A stretch of DNA of 64,000 nucleotides from an uncultured Psychromonas sp. (GCF_947489755.1 NZ_CANLFB010000006.1:1-64000), one strand, 5' to 3'. Numbered from the stretch's first letter, positions 8,341 to 17,690 are shown. Notes: generated from the letters alone by a model not told the origin. A program made the numbers and translations.

Positions 8341-9591
8341 TTGCATAGTATTGCACAACTTAAAGCAGGAAAATTAACAGGCATTAAGCGCTTACAACTA
8401 TCCGAAAATTTAACGGAATTTCCAATGGAGATTCTCACCTTAGCAGATAGCTTAGAAATATTAGATTTATCAAATAATCAATTAAGTACCTTGCCTGATG
8501 AAATAAAACAACTCATTAATCTCAAGATTATTTTTGTTTCTAATAATTGCTTTAAAGTACTCCCAACGGCCTTAGGTGGCTGTCCATTATTAGAAATGGT
8601 TGGTTTTAAATCAAACCAGATCCAAGAAGTACCCGCTGAATCATTACCACACCAACTACGTTGGTTAATTTTGACTGATAATCAAATAACCAGTTTGCCA
8701 GAAGCATTAGGCGAGCGAACGCGTTTACAGAAACTCGCCCTTGCAGGAAACCAACTGAGTCGATTACCAAAAAGTACCGATCAGCTAGTTAACCTAGAGT
8801 TATTGCGTATTTCTGCAAACCAGATGTTAGCTTTTCCGATACAACTATTAATTCTGCCTAAGTTAGCTTGGTTGGCTTTTTCTGGTAATCCATTCTGTGA
8901 AACGGATGTAGAGATAAAATCAGTTCCTAAAGTTGCTTCGACAGATTACCGTTTATTAGAAGTATTAGGGCAAGGCGCATCAGGCATCATTTATCAAGCT
9001 AATTGGACTGATACCGCGAATCAAGAAAATACTTTTCCAGAAGATATTGCAGTTAAAGTATTTAAAGGGGAAGTCACTAGCGATGGGTATCCTCAAGATG
9101 AGTTACAAGCTTGTTTAAAATTAGGTAATCATAAAAACCTAGTGAAATCAGTCGCACAAGTAAATGAAAGTCATTATTTAGCATTGGTAATGGAGTTGAT
9201 TCCAACTCACTTTAAAAACTTGGGGTTACCACCAGATTTTCAAACCTGTACGCGTGATACTTTTGAATCCGGTTTTAGTTTATCGATTAATAGTATTAAA
9301 AAAATAGTAGAACAGATGCAACAAGTGTTTGAGCATTTACATAATAACCAAGTGTGTCATGGCGACCTTTATGCGCACAATACCTTGTTTGATCAGCAAT
9401 CAAATATTATTTTTGGTGACTTTGGCGCAGCCAGTATGTACCACATGCTGCTACCCGTCGTTAAAGAGAGTATTAAAGAAATAGAACAGCGTGCACTGAT
9501 GCATTTTATTGATGACTTATTAAAGGTTTGTGACGTTGAAGATAAAAAGTCATCAGACTATAAAACGCTAAAAGCGTTAGTCGATGTATAA
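8341..9591 (+). CDS. Leucine-rich-repeat protein kinase
   Basis: 416 residues from a TTG start preceded by AGGAACTC. Residues about 15-185 are seven or so leucine-rich repeats (LEILDLSNNQLSTLPDEI, LRWLILTDNQITSLPEAL). Residues about 203-410 are a protein-kinase-like domain: glycine loop GQGASGIIYQA, K239 (IAVKVF), catalytic loop HGDLYAHNTLF (D342, N347; Gly replaces the Arg of HRD) and metal site GDFG (D360). The family is known in Pseudomonas and marine gammaproteobacteria; substrates are unknown. There is no signal peptide or transmembrane helix, so it is probably cytosolic. It ends 70 bp before a strong bidirectional terminator. Confidence 0.9.
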   Translation: MHSIAQLKAGKLTGIKRLQLSENLTEFPMEILTLADSLEILDLSNNQLSTLPDEIKQLINLKIIFVSNNCFKVLPTALGGCPLLEMVGFKSNQIQEVPAESLPHQLRWLILTDNQITSLPEALGERTRLQKLALAGNQLSRLPKSTDQLVNLELLRISANQMLAFPIQLLILPKLAWLAFSGNPFCETDVEIKSVPKVASTDYRLLEVLGQGASGIIYQANWTDTANQENTFPEDIAVKVFKGEVTSDGYPQDELQACLKLGNHKNLVKSVAQVNESHYLALVMELIPTHFKNLGLPPDFQTCTRDTFESGFSLSINSIKKIVEQMQQVFEHLHNNQVCHGDLYAHNTLFDQQSNIIFGDFGAASMYHMLLPVVKESIKEIEQRALMHFIDDLLKVCDVEDKKSSDYKTLKALVDV

Positions 9592-9660
9592 GTGGGTTGG
9601 AATATAAAAAGTATTTAGATATAAAGCTAACGACTTGAACCTAAACTAAAAATAAATCGA

Positions 9661-9695
9661 AAAAAGCCTAACCAGTTTAACTGGTTAGGCTTTTT
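9661..9695. terminator. Bidirectional intrinsic terminator
   Basis: Perfect palindrome AGCCTAACCAG-TTTAA-CTGGTTAGGCT bounded by an A5 run on the left and a T5 run on the right. It serves both the kinase gene (+) and the carboxypeptidase gene (-). Confidence 0.93.
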
Positions 9696-9727
9696 CATTG
9701 ATAAGCTATTAGCAGTGATAGTGTCGA

Positions 9728-10855
9728 CTAACGTAGATCGTCAACCACCGCTAGCATTGCGACTAATGAAGCTTCGCCTAATTTAACAGAACGCTCTGGT
9801 GACCACCCCATGGTTGGGTCGGGTACATTATCATTATCTTTAAATGGCATTTCTAATGTATTTGCAAGGCAATCGAAATGCTCAGCAACCCAGTTTGTTG
9901 CGACCGTCATATTCGCTTTACCCGGTGCATCAACGTCATAACCGAAATCAGACTGGAAATCTGCACTAGCGAGTTTGAATACTTCAGAGAATCGTTCACG
10001 TAATGTAGCCAAACGATCGTTATAACTTGGTGTCCCTTCAGATCCCGCTAAAAAGACAAAAGGTAATGCCTCATCACCATGCACATCATAAAAGAGGTCA
10101 ACGCCAGTTTCTTTCATTTTATTAATCACATGAAATACTTCAGGGCTTTTATCTAAGCTTGGATTTAACCATTCACGATTTAAGTTAATACCTGCAGCGT
10201 TAGTACGTAAATGACCACGTACACTTCCATCAGGGTTCATGTTAGGCACGATATAGAAGTTTGCTTTATCCAACAGCAATTTACCTGTCGCATTATCACT
10301 GTCTAACAAACTATGCATCAAACCATCAACTAACCATTCAGCCATTGTCTCACCAGGATGTTGACGTGCAGTGATCCAGATATTGCGTTTATTAGTATCG
10401 CCGTCGCCAATTTTAACTAACGTTAAATCGCGTTTATCTAATGTTTCACCTAGATGCTCAAGGCTCACAAGTGGGTGCATTTGTACGGCAGCAAGCAGGT
10501 CTTGATGACGTTCATAACTGTAAGGTGCAAAGTAAGCAATTTGAATAGTTTCACAATCCATATCAGCTACAATCGTTAACTTCCCCTCTTTATAGAATGT
10601 TGGTAAACGGAACCAATGCTGGCGATCATAAGAAGCCACCGCTTGATAATTGTCCCAACCTTCAAGATAAGAAGCTTCGCCGGCATTAAGAATATTAAGA
10701 ATATATTGTTCGCCTACTTCACCGTCGATACGAAAGTTAAACCATTGAAAAAACTCTTCGCCAACATCGGGACGAATAGCCAATTGAATATCTTTTTTAT
10801 CGTCTAAATTAATAACCTCAATATTGCCTGCATCGAAATTAGCAGTGATACGCAT
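9728..10855 (-). CDS. M14-family zinc carboxypeptidase (cytosolic carboxypeptidase-like)
   Basis: 375 residues, no signal peptide. Residues about 1-120 form the beta-rich N-terminal domain of cytosolic carboxypeptidases; 120-370 form the M14 catalytic domain. Zinc ligands are visible: H166 and E169 in ARQHPGETMAEW, and H259 in FYDVHGDEALPF. Substrate-binding residues lie in NMNPDGSVRGHLRTNAAGINLNREW, and the likely catalytic Glu is in NTLEMPFKD near residue 338. It removes C-terminal residues from peptides or proteins; the physiological substrate is unknown. It is a single-gene unit convergent with the LRR kinase. Confidence 0.92.
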   Translation of the reverse strand: MRITANFDAGNIEVINLDDKKDIQLAIRPDVGEEFFQWFNFRIDGEVGEQYILNILNAGEASYLEGWDNYQAVASYDRQHWFRLPTFYKEGKLTIVADMDCETIQIAYFAPYSYERHQDLLAAVQMHPLVSLEHLGETLDKRDLTLVKIGDGDTNKRNIWITARQHPGETMAEWLVDGLMHSLLDSDNATGKLLLDKANFYIVPNMNPDGSVRGHLRTNAAGINLNREWLNPSLDKSPEVFHVINKMKETGVDLFYDVHGDEALPFVFLAGSEGTPSYNDRLATLRERFSEVFKLASADFQSDFGYDVDAPGKANMTVATNWVAEHFDCLANTLEMPFKDNDNVPDPTMGWSPERSVKLGEASLVAMLAVVDDLR

Positions 10856-11207
10856 AGCTTTTCCTTAATTAATATTTTACGAGTTCCTCTGAGCATAAAC
10901 GATCCTAAACAAACAACAAAGCAGAGTTAATCGATGACTGACAATTTAAGCGAATAACGGCAGTTGAGTGAGTGATTCAGAACCGAATTAGCATCCATGA
11001 TCTAGTGAGTCATAACCTAAGCACAGCCATTCACAATACTTTATCTTTCCAATAAAAGAATTTATTAATAAACTCTATCGGTGTTTTTCAAGACAGTGGT
11101 ACTAGAAATACCAATATAAAGGAACGGTAACGTAAAAAATGTAGACCCTTATTAAACGGACTGATATTAATGCAATAGCGTTGTGTAATTTAAGACAAGG
11201 AAAGCAA
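10856..11207. other. Gene-poor spacer
   Basis: About 350 bp between the divergent carboxypeptidase and GFA genes. It should hold both promoters. I see no ORF, clear hairpin or repeat. Confidence 0.4.
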
Positions 11208-11579
11208 ATGAATAAGGTCAACACTATCCAAGGCTCATGTCATTGTGAAGCCGTTCAGTTTGAAATTAAAACAGATTTTATCGAACTGACAACATGCGAT
11301 TGCTCTATTTGCATCAGGAAAAATGCATTGATGGTAAAAGTGCATGAAAGTGCCATGCATATTATGACAGGGAAGGAGTATCTAACCACCTATCAGTTCC
11401 ATACGAACACTGCAGAACATTACTTTTGTAAGGTGTGTGGTATATACCCTTTTCACCGTAAGCGAGTAACGCCTGATTATTTTGGCGTTAATGTATTTTG
11501 TTTAAAAGAATTGGATTTAAAAGGCATTGATTTAGAAGATATTCCTATTCGTTCTACCGTTGGCGCAGGAATGAAGTGA
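11208..11579 (+). CDS. GFA/CENP-V-domain protein
   Basis: 123 residues from ATG 11208, preceded by AAGGAAAG; an upstream TTG at 11181 is less likely. The zinc-binding cysteine pattern of the GFA fold is present: GSCHCEAVQFEI, TCDCSICIRKNA and YFCKVCGIYPFHRKR. Family members include the glutathione-dependent formaldehyde-activating protein, but most are uncharacterised. It is monocistronic between unrelated genes, so the substrate cannot be inferred. Confidence 0.88.
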   Translation: MNKVNTIQGSCHCEAVQFEIKTDFIELTTCDCSICIRKNALMVKVHESAMHIMTGKEYLTTYQFHTNTAEHYFCKVCGIYPFHRKRVTPDYFGVNVFCLKELDLKGIDLEDIPIRSTVGAGMK

Positions 11580-11779
11580 AGCCTTAATAAAGCTTGTTAC
11601 AATGAGCAAACGTCATATTCTGGATCCAGCTATAGGCTTATGCAATTTGGCTGTGCCCTAGCTCACAATGCAATAAAAAACGAATGATTGATCCATAAAA
11701 CCAGACTAAATCCACGCTATTAACTTAACATTCATGTTATTTTTTAATAAATACTACAATACCACATAAGGTTATTTTA

Positions 11780-12640
11780 ATGAAAAAACAACTACTTGCT
11801 ATCTCAACACTCATGGCAATCTCTTCTTTTACCAATGCAAATGTTCAGTTTTCAGATCAAGATGGCGCATTAGGTGAGCCAGCTAACTACACGCAATTTC
11901 AACATGTTTTAACTGAATCTGAGCTACAAATTTCAGATGCTGAAGGCAAAAAAGGGAACAAAGAATATTTTGCATTAGATGGTGACTTTAGTGGGATTGT
12001 TAATCAATATTTCTACGTTGATAAAAAAAGTGAAGCACTTGTTTTCAAAATGAAAAATGACCACCTTCGCAACGAAGTCCGCGTTCATAAAAATTTCCGC
12101 ACTGATTTACCCAATAAGCTTTATACATTAAGCGCTGAAGTTGAAATGATTGATCCGGTTGGTTCAATGAAAAAATCAGACTCTAAACAAAATGAAATTA
12201 CATTCCTACAAGTACACAACAAAGGGTTGGATAACCAAGGCACGCATAATGTGCCACATCCCCTACTTCGTGTTGTTTGGAAAGAAGATGCTAATTCAGT
12301 AAAAGGCCACTTCTGGGCATTAATTAAAAATAATGCAGTGATTTGTAAAGGGTCGTTTGGTAAAAAGAATAAAGATAAAGAGATGTGTAAAGCAGATGTT
12401 GCTTACAAAAAGTATGATTTAGGTAAAGCCCCATTAAATAAAGCAACCGCTTTTGACATCACTGTCGGCAATAAACAACTACTAATTAATGTAGATGGTA
12501 AACGTATTGTTGAACATGATATTGATTACTGGCGCCACCTGTTAAGCTACTTTAAAGCAGGCGTATACAATCAATTTACCAATGGTATGAGTGAAGCGCA
12601 CTTTTATAAGCTTGAATATAAAGCGTCAGACACTAAATAA
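11780..12640 (+). CDS. Secreted PL7-family alginate lyase
   Basis: 286 residues with a signal peptide (MKKQLLAISTLMAISSFTNA, cleavage before NVQF). The three conserved blocks of polysaccharide lyase family 7 are present: RNEVRVH, FLQVHNKG (QVH type, so the second residue of the QIH/QVH motif is Val) and YFKAGVYNQ. It cleaves alginate by beta-elimination outside the cytoplasm. No alginate transport or kdg genes are nearby, so it acts as a stand-alone exo- or periplasmic enzyme, fitting a marine, alga-associated lifestyle. It ends before the hairpin at 12702-12734. Confidence 0.9.
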   Translation: MKKQLLAISTLMAISSFTNANVQFSDQDGALGEPANYTQFQHVLTESELQISDAEGKKGNKEYFALDGDFSGIVNQYFYVDKKSEALVFKMKNDHLRNEVRVHKNFRTDLPNKLYTLSAEVEMIDPVGSMKKSDSKQNEITFLQVHNKGLDNQGTHNVPHPLLRVVWKEDANSVKGHFWALIKNNAVICKGSFGKKNKDKEMCKADVAYKKYDLGKAPLNKATAFDITVGNKQLLINVDGKRIVEHDIDYWRHLLSYFKAGVYNQFTNGMSEAHFYKLEYKASDTK

Positions 12641-12701
12641 ACTTAATGACCAATCACAATAAAACTAATCACAATAAATAGCTTAAAGGCTTAACTCACA
12701 A

Positions 12702-12734
12702 AATAGGCTCGCCATTAAATAATGGAGAGCCTAT
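12702..12734. terminator. Intrinsic terminator between alginate lyase and queE
   Basis: AATAGGCTC (12702-12710) pairs with GAGCCTATT (12726-12734), with an inner CCATT/AATGG pair. The reverse orientation is followed by TTTTG, so it works best for the leftward queE transcript. Confidence 0.65.
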
Positions 12735-12784
12735 TAAGAACGTTTATTTTATAAAGATTACGATGATAGATCTCGTACCAGCCA

Positions 12785-12808
12785 TTCACTTCACTTCACT
12801 TCACTTCA
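12785..12808 (+). repeat. Short tandem repeat (TTCAC)n
   Basis: About 4.5 copies of a 5-bp unit (TTCAC/CACTT) just downstream of queE. Probably slippage with no evident role. Confidence 0.7.
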
Positions 12809-12838
12809 ATATCAAAATAAGAAATAGTCAGTAAAAAA

Positions 12839-13516
12839 CTAATCAATCTGCAAATATTTATGCATTTGTACTGACAAGCGCCAATTACGCTCAATACATA
12901 CTTTCATACATAACGCAGTGGCTTTAGCCTTTTGAGAAATAGGCTGTAAGCTGATCGTTTTATCTTTGATAGCTGTTACTTTCGATAATAAAACATCGAG
13001 TTGTTCAATGTCTTTTTCAGTACCCACTGGATGCTTGATTTCATTAGCGCGCTCTAACGCCTCTTTTAATACTTCTTTTTTACCGCGCATATTCACTTTA
13101 GGTGACAAAGTAACCCAGGTTTGTGCATCGACTAAAACAGGATAAGTTCCACTGGTTTCTATTTGTATCGTAAAACCAAACTCATGTAGTACTTGAGTTA
13201 ACTCTCGTAAGTCATACATACAAGGCTCACCGCCAGTGATCACAATTAAATTCGCGGTGTAACCTAAGCGCTTTATTTCATCGACAATGTCTTTAGCTGA
13301 GCTATCTGCCCAACGGTCAGACTCATTACTCTTATCGGTCACTAATATTAAGTCAGATTTTTTAGCCGGATCAATTTCCCAAGTATGCTTAGTATCACAC
13401 CATGCACAGCCAACATCACATCCCTGTAAACGAACAAAAATTGCAGGTACACCTGTATAAAAACCTTCCCCTTGGATGGTTTGAAACAGTTCATTTACTT
13501 TATAGTTTTGTGTCAT
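12839..13516 (-). CDS. queE: 7-carboxy-7-deazaguanine synthase
   Basis: 225 residues. The radical-SAM cluster motif is GCDVGCAWC with C33, C37 and C40 (CX3CX2C, as in E. coli QueE), SAM-binding ITGGEPCM lies near residue 95, and FQTIQGEGFYTGVPAIF is a family signature. It converts 6-carboxytetrahydropterin to 7-carboxy-7-deazaguanine, the third step to queuosine in tRNA. It is divergent from queC, the next enzyme of the pathway, with 180 bp between them. I looked for a preQ1 riboswitch in that gap and could not recognise one. Confidence 0.95.
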   Translation of the reverse strand: MTQNYKVNELFQTIQGEGFYTGVPAIFVRLQGCDVGCAWCDTKHTWEIDPAKKSDLILVTDKSNESDRWADSSAKDIVDEIKRLGYTANLIVITGGEPCMYDLRELTQVLHEFGFTIQIETSGTYPVLVDAQTWVTLSPKVNMRGKKEVLKEALERANEIKHPVGTEKDIEQLDVLLSKVTAIKDKTISLQPISQKAKATALCMKVCIERNWRLSVQMHKYLQID

Positions 13517-13696
13517 TGACGTAAAATGCCTTATTTGATCTTGCTCACTCTTTTAGTGGGCTGTTTTTATACCCGTGATATCGAAAGATGTAAAGTCAGC
13601 AACGTAAATAGTGCAATTAAATAGCTATTGGACTGGGCTTTATAAAAATCGACAGATCACTTCGCTATCAAGCAATACAATAGGAAATACAGTGTC

Positions 13697-14359
13697 ATGA
13701 GCAAAAAAGTAGTGGTTATATATTCTGGTGGGATGGACTCATACACTGTTTTACACAAAGCCATTGAAGAAGGTTTAACACCTTATGCGTTAACCTTTGA
13801 TTATGGACAACGCCATGTTAAAGAGGTACAAGTTGCAGAACAGGTATGTAAAGAACTAGGTGTTCATCATAAGGTGATTGATATTACCTCAATCAATCAA
13901 ATTATTGGTGGCTCTTCTTTAACGGATAGTTCAATAGAAGTGGCACAAGGTGATTACGAAGAAAGTAATATGCTTAATACTGTCGTGCCAAATCGTAATA
14001 TGATTTTATTATCATTAGCGATTGGTTATGCCGTTTCGTTAAAAGCGGAGCAAGTCTATTACGGAGCGCATTCTGGTGACCATGATATTTACCCAGATTG
14101 CCGTCCGGTTTTTCTTGAAAAAATGAACGATGTTGCTGCCGTTGCTAATTATGAAAAAACTGAAATACATGCCCCTTATTTACAAACAGATAAAATAGGT
14201 ATTTTAAAAGATGGGATTAGAATGGGTTTAGATTATAGCAAAACATGGACCTGTTATAACGGTCGTGAACAAGCCTGTGGTCAATGTGGGAGTTGTGTAG
14301 AACGTTTACAAGCCTTCGAAAAAAATGGCATAACAGATCCTATTACTTACGAAGCTTAA
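13697..14359 (+). CDS. queC: 7-cyano-7-deazaguanine (preQ0) synthase
   Basis: 220 residues. The PP-loop SGGMDS (residues 10-15) binds ATP, and four cysteines near the C-terminus (TWTC, then [11 protein letters not shown]) bind zinc. It converts carboxydeazaguanine plus ammonia and ATP to preQ0. It is divergent from queE. The gene and spacing look ordinary, and all key residues are present. Confidence 0.96.
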   Translation: MSKKVVVIYSGGMDSYTVLHKAIEEGLTPYALTFDYGQRHVKEVQVAEQVCKELGVHHKVIDITSINQIIGGSSLTDSSIEVAQGDYEESNMLNTVVPNRNMILLSLAIGYAVSLKAEQVYYGAHSGDHDIYPDCRPVFLEKMNDVAAVANYEKTEIHAPYLQTDKIGILKDGIRMGLDYSKTWTCYNGREQACGQCGSCVERLQAFEKNGITDPITYEA

Positions 14360-14420
14360 ATAAAATGTACTTGTGCATGCACTTTTAAAGGTCAGTTGTC
14401 ATGATAAAAGGTAAACGCTA

Positions 14421-15077
14421 ATGAAAGATATTAACCTCGACTTTAGTAAAAAAGTGGTCATTGATACGCAACAGCAACCTTGGGTCAAGAGTCCAATGGT
14501 TGGGGTTCGACGTAAACCATTAGCGAGATCAGAAGATCAAGTACATGTTACCAGCATTGTTGAATATGCAGCGAACTCGTATTTTAGTGAGCACACTCAT
14601 CCACAAGGTGAGGAGATATTTGTATTGGAGGGTATATTTTCAGATCAAGAAGGAGATTACCCTGCCGGCAGCTATCTACGAAACCCGCCTAGCAGTCAAC
14701 ATGAACCTTTCAGCGAATTTGGTTGTCTCATCTTCGTTAAACTAAATCAGTTTATTCCTACTGATTTAGAAAGTATTCGAATAAATACAATGACAACAGA
14801 ATGGTTGCCGGGTATTGGTAATTTGCAAGTAATGCCTTTACATAGTGTTGAAACACAACATACCGCCTTAGTGAAATGGCCTGCAGGAGAGCATTTCCAG
14901 CCTCACAGACATTTTGCAGGTGAAGAAATATTAGTGATTTCAGGTACTTTTAAAGACGAATTTGGAAGCTATCCCAAACATACTTGGATACGTAGCCCTC
15001 ACATGAGTCAACATGATCCTTTTGTAGAGGAAGAAACAGTCATATTAGTTAAAACCGGTCATTTGCCACTCAATTAA
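14421..15077 (+). CDS. Double-cupin (ChrR-like) protein
   Basis: 218 residues made of two similar halves. Each half carries a cupin metal motif: EHTHPQGEEIFVLEGIF near residue 55 and FQPHRHFAGEEILVISGTF near residue 160, each followed by a Gly-x-Tyr-Pro turn (EGDYPAGSYLRNPP, FGSYPKHTWIRSP) and a final His (SQHEPF, SQHDPF). This resembles the cupin domain of the anti-sigma factor ChrR, but there is no ZAS anti-sigma domain and no sigma gene nearby, so an enzymatic role (dioxygenase-like or acetylacetone-cleaving-like) is as likely. It lies 61 bp after queC on the same strand and may be co-transcribed. Confidence 0.8.
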   Translation: MKDINLDFSKKVVIDTQQQPWVKSPMVGVRRKPLARSEDQVHVTSIVEYAANSYFSEHTHPQGEEIFVLEGIFSDQEGDYPAGSYLRNPPSSQHEPFSEFGCLIFVKLNQFIPTDLESIRINTMTTEWLPGIGNLQVMPLHSVETQHTALVKWPAGEHFQPHRHFAGEEILVISGTFKDEFGSYPKHTWIRSPHMSQHDPFVEEETVILVKTGHLPLN

Positions 15078-15238
15078 TACGATACACAATGTACTGAAAG
15101 TTAAGCGTTACTTGTGATTTGCACATTATTTGCGCTTTGGCTATTCCCTAACGTCATTTTTTTTTATAAAATGTGAGGTTAACCCTATATTTTGCACAAT
15201 TTATTCCACCCCAATACGTTTTATATTAGAGAGCTGAA

Positions 15239-15943
15239 ATGTTATTAGATCCATATTATATCCAGCAAGATAGCAGCATCACAATTAGTGCAGAGCAAGC
15301 AAGTACTTTTGCGAAAAAAGAATGCCAAGATTTTAATCCGATTCACGATCCTGATTCAAAACGATTTTGTGTTCCTGGCGATCTATTATTTGCATTAGCA
15401 TTGAAAGAATACGGTGTTAGTGAGTCAATGAGTTTTACTTTTACCAATATGGTTGGGGGTAATGTACCACTCAACTTCCCTGCCGCGACAGATGAGAATA
15501 TTATTGTCACTAATGCGCAAGGTAAAAGTGTTTTAGAGATAAAGCAAACAGGTAATACAAGCCACGACCCTGTATTAATTGAAACATTAATAAAAAATTA
15601 CGTCGAATTTTCTGGTCAAAATTTCCCAACTTTATTAATGCCATTAATGAAGAAACATCAAGTGATGTTTAACCCTGCTCGTCCATTAGTCATGTACAAC
15701 AGCATGAACTTTGAATTTGATAATTTAAGTTTAAGCAATCCATTACGTGTTGAATTAGCAGAAAGCGTATTAGAAGTAGAAACAAAACGCGCTAATAACT
15801 TTTTAAATTTTGATATTTATGAAGGCGATAAGATCATTGGCCGCGGAATTAAAACCATGGTGATAGCTGGTTTAAAACCTTATGAACATGAATCTATTAC
15901 CGCTTTCTCAGATGGTTATTTAGCAAGACGAAACGCTTTTTAA
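15239..15943 (+). CDS. DUF3581-family protein
   Basis: 234 residues, soluble. Its first half (FNPIHDPDSKRFCVPGDLLFALALKEYG, residues about 33-60) has the hotdog-like pattern and the wording of the DUF3581 family of Vibrio, Shewanella and Pseudomonas. FNPIHD resembles the hydratase motif of MaoC-type hotdogs, but no function is established. It is followed by a strong terminator and appears monocistronic. Confidence 0.8.
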   Translation: MLLDPYYIQQDSSITISAEQASTFAKKECQDFNPIHDPDSKRFCVPGDLLFALALKEYGVSESMSFTFTNMVGGNVPLNFPAATDENIIVTNAQGKSVLEIKQTGNTSHDPVLIETLIKNYVEFSGQNFPTLLMPLMKKHQVMFNPARPLVMYNSMNFEFDNLSLSNPLRVELAESVLEVETKRANNFLNFDIYEGDKIIGRGIKTMVIAGLKPYEHESITAFSDGYLARRNAF

Positions 15944-15973
15944 GCATTATTAATGCAATATAGTTATTGATAG

Positions 15974-16005
15974 AAAAGGGGAAAACAGATGTTTTTCCCT
16001 TTTTT
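15974..16005 (+). terminator. Intrinsic terminator after DUF3581 gene
   Basis: AAAAGGGGAAAAC (15974-15986) pairs with GTTTTTCCCTTTT (from 15991), loop AGAT, ending in a T run. Confidence 0.85.
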
Positions 16006-16127
16006 ATTCCCTTCGCTTTAGTTTAGTTTCCCCATTAACCCCTTAGTTTTCAAGACTGAAGATCAATCCCACTTTGATTAAGCTTCAGTTGTACGATCGT
16101 ATTTAATTTATTAAGCAACCGCTGAAC

Positions 16128-16146
16128 ATGACAAAATAGTCATCTT
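16128..16146. promoter_or_regulatory. CusR-like box, copy 1
   Basis: ATGACAAAATAGTCATCTT is an imperfect palindrome (TGAC...GTCA) that closely follows the E. coli CusR box ATGACAANNTTGTCAT. A TATTAT -10 element lies at 16177-16182, placing the box near -50 relative to the expected transcription start. Confidence 0.6.
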
Positions 16147-16198
16147 AGTGTTGGTTTTAGGTCATCTGCTATCACGTATTATGAATTCATTGAAACGC

Positions 16199-16223
16199 AG
16201 GACTCACCTTATATAAGAGTCTT
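16199..16223 (+). promoter_or_regulatory. Conserved leader hairpin
   Basis: AGGACTC (16199-16205) pairs with GAGTCTT (16217-16223). The same leader recurs before all five paralogues. In copies 3-5 the right arm is GGGTCTT, a change that keeps the stem through a T-G pair. Confidence 0.5.
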
Positions 16224-16258
16224 GATACATTAAAATGACTTATAAGAGAGAGAACAAC

Positions 16259-16612
16259 ATGAAAATGACTACAATTAAAACTGCACTTATCGCGTCTACA
16301 ATGGCTATCCTAAGTACACAAGCATTTGCTTACAATACGACATCACACCAAGCGACTCGTACAATAACAACAGCAGACATGACAAGCAAAGCGGCAGCTT
16401 ACGACCTAGCCTTTGATAAGTTAGCAACCTTAAAAACAGCGTCACCGACTGAGCTAAATAATGATTTAGGCCGTGTTGCATTTAATTATCCAAATAGTGT
16501 AGAGCTAAATGATGGTGCTTACATTACCGTGGCAGAAAAAATAAATGCAAATGGTAATACTGTCTACACCGGGTTAGTAAACGTCGGCGTTACATTCGAC
16601 ATGGTTGATTAA
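16259..16612 (+). CDS. DUF3316-like small secreted protein, paralogue 1
   Basis: 117 residues from ATG 16259 (preceded by AAGAGAGAG; an upstream ATG at 16235 would add eight residues and is less likely). The signal peptide runs through ...STQAFA, leaving a mature periplasmic or secreted protein of about 93 residues. The pattern SKAAAYDLAFDKLATLK, SPTELNNDLG, ITVAEK and TVYTGLVNVGVTF resembles DUF3316, a family of unknown function. There are no cysteines, and few Met and His residues, so it is not an obvious copper chaperone. It is the first of five tandem copies, each with its own box, promoter and terminator. Confidence 0.75.
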   Translation: MKMTTIKTALIASTMAILSTQAFAYNTTSHQATRTITTADMTSKAAAYDLAFDKLATLKTASPTELNNDLGRVAFNYPNSVELNDGAYITVAEKINANGNTVYTGLVNVGVTFDMVD

Positions 16613-16684
16613 ATTTAAAAAATCACCTGATGCTAGCCACAATCAATGTGCCTGGCACTCAGTTTGACTTATAAAAGCAATCTA

Positions 16685-16712
16685 AGAAGGCTACCAAAAC
16701 GGTAGCCTTTTT
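16685..16712 (+). terminator. Terminator of paralogue 1
   Basis: AAGGCTACC-AAAAC-GGTAGCCTT followed by a T run. An almost identical terminator follows every copy. Confidence 0.9.
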
Positions 16713-16806
16713 TGTGTTTAATCGCCGAGTAAAATGAGCACACTTGATCTTCAGAGAATGATAATTTTCTATGCGGATAAAAATTAGCGTATAGGTAAGA
16801 AGTAAA

Positions 16807-16847
16807 AGTAAACAAGTAAACAAGTAAACAAGTAAACAAGTAAACAG
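16807..16847 (+). repeat. 8-bp tandem repeat (GTAAACAA)n, about 5 copies
   Basis: Perfect 8-bp units between paralogues 1 and 2. The same unit appears seven times upstream of paralogue 4 and is absent upstream of paralogue 3. Confidence 0.9.
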
Positions 16848-16912
16848 CTTATTTCCGTTCAGGTTACCTTTGCAATAAAAAGAACAAGAGAATTTAAAAG
16901 AAATTAATGAAC

Positions 16913-16931
16913 ATGACAAAATAGTCATTTT
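16913..16931. promoter_or_regulatory. CusR-like box, copy 2
   Basis: ATGACAAAATAGTCATTTT, the best match to the CusR box, at the same position relative to the gene as in copy 1. Confidence 0.65.
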
Positions 16932-17043
16932 CATGTTGGTTTTAGGTCACCTATCATCGCGTATTATGAACTCATTGAAACGCAGGACTCACCTTATATA
17001 AGAGTCTTGATACATTAAAATGACTTATAAGAGAGAGAACAAC

Positions 17044-17397
17044 ATGAAAATGACTACAATTAAAACAGCACTTATCGCGTCTACAATGGCTATCCTAAGC
17101 ACACAAGCATTTGCTTACAATACGACATCACACCAAGCAACGCGTACAATAACAACAGCAGAAATGACAAGCAAAGCGGCAGCATACGACTTAGCCTTTG
17201 ATAAACTAGCGACATTAAAAACAGCGTCACCGACAGAGCTAAATAATGACTTAGGTCGTGTCGCATTTAATTATCCAAACAGTGTAGAGCTAAATGACGG
17301 TGCTTACATTACCGTGGCAGAAAAAATGAATGCCAATGGTAACACCGTCTACACAGGGTTAGTAAACGTTGGCGTTACTTATGACATGGCTGATTAA
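17044..17397 (+). CDS. DUF3316-like small secreted protein, paralogue 2
   Basis: 117 residues, same signal peptide and architecture as paralogue 1. It differs at a few positions (AEM for ADM, EKMNAN for EKINAN, TYDMAD for TFDMVD at the C-terminus). It has its own CusR-like box, leader hairpin, start context and terminator, so it is a complete transcription unit and not part of an operon. Confidence 0.75.
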   Translation: MKMTTIKTALIASTMAILSTQAFAYNTTSHQATRTITTAEMTSKAAAYDLAFDKLATLKTASPTELNNDLGRVAFNYPNSVELNDGAYITVAEKMNANGNTVYTGLVNVGVTYDMAD

Positions 17398-17471
17398 ACT
17401 TAAAAAACACTTGGTGACACATGCAATAATTTTTGTGACCACTCAGTCTAAGCGCTAAGAATAACCTCACT

Positions 17472-17499
17472 AGGCTACCAAAACGGTAGCCTTTTTTGT
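17472..17499 (+). terminator. Terminator of paralogue 2
   Basis: AGGCTACC-AAAAC-GGTAGCCT plus T run. Confidence 0.9.
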
Positions 17500-17671
17500 A
17501 TTTAATCGCAGTGTAAATGAGTAAAACTTATCCTCAGTGGTTGATGATTTTCTATGCAGATAAAAATTTGTATATAGGTAAAAAGTAATAGGTAAGCAGA
17601 TAAATAGCTTATTTACGTTCAGATTACGTTTGCAATAAAAGAACAAAGAAATTTAAAAGAAATTAATGAAC

Positions 17672-17690
17672 ATGACAAAATAGTCATTTT
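17672..17690. promoter_or_regulatory. CusR-like box, copy 3
   Basis: ATGACAAAATAGTCATTTT, identical to copy 2. Confidence 0.65.

Noticed and set aside
13517-13696. Possible preQ1 riboswitch between queE and queC
   Set aside because: I could not find the expected small pseudoknot hairpin with an A-rich tail in either direction.
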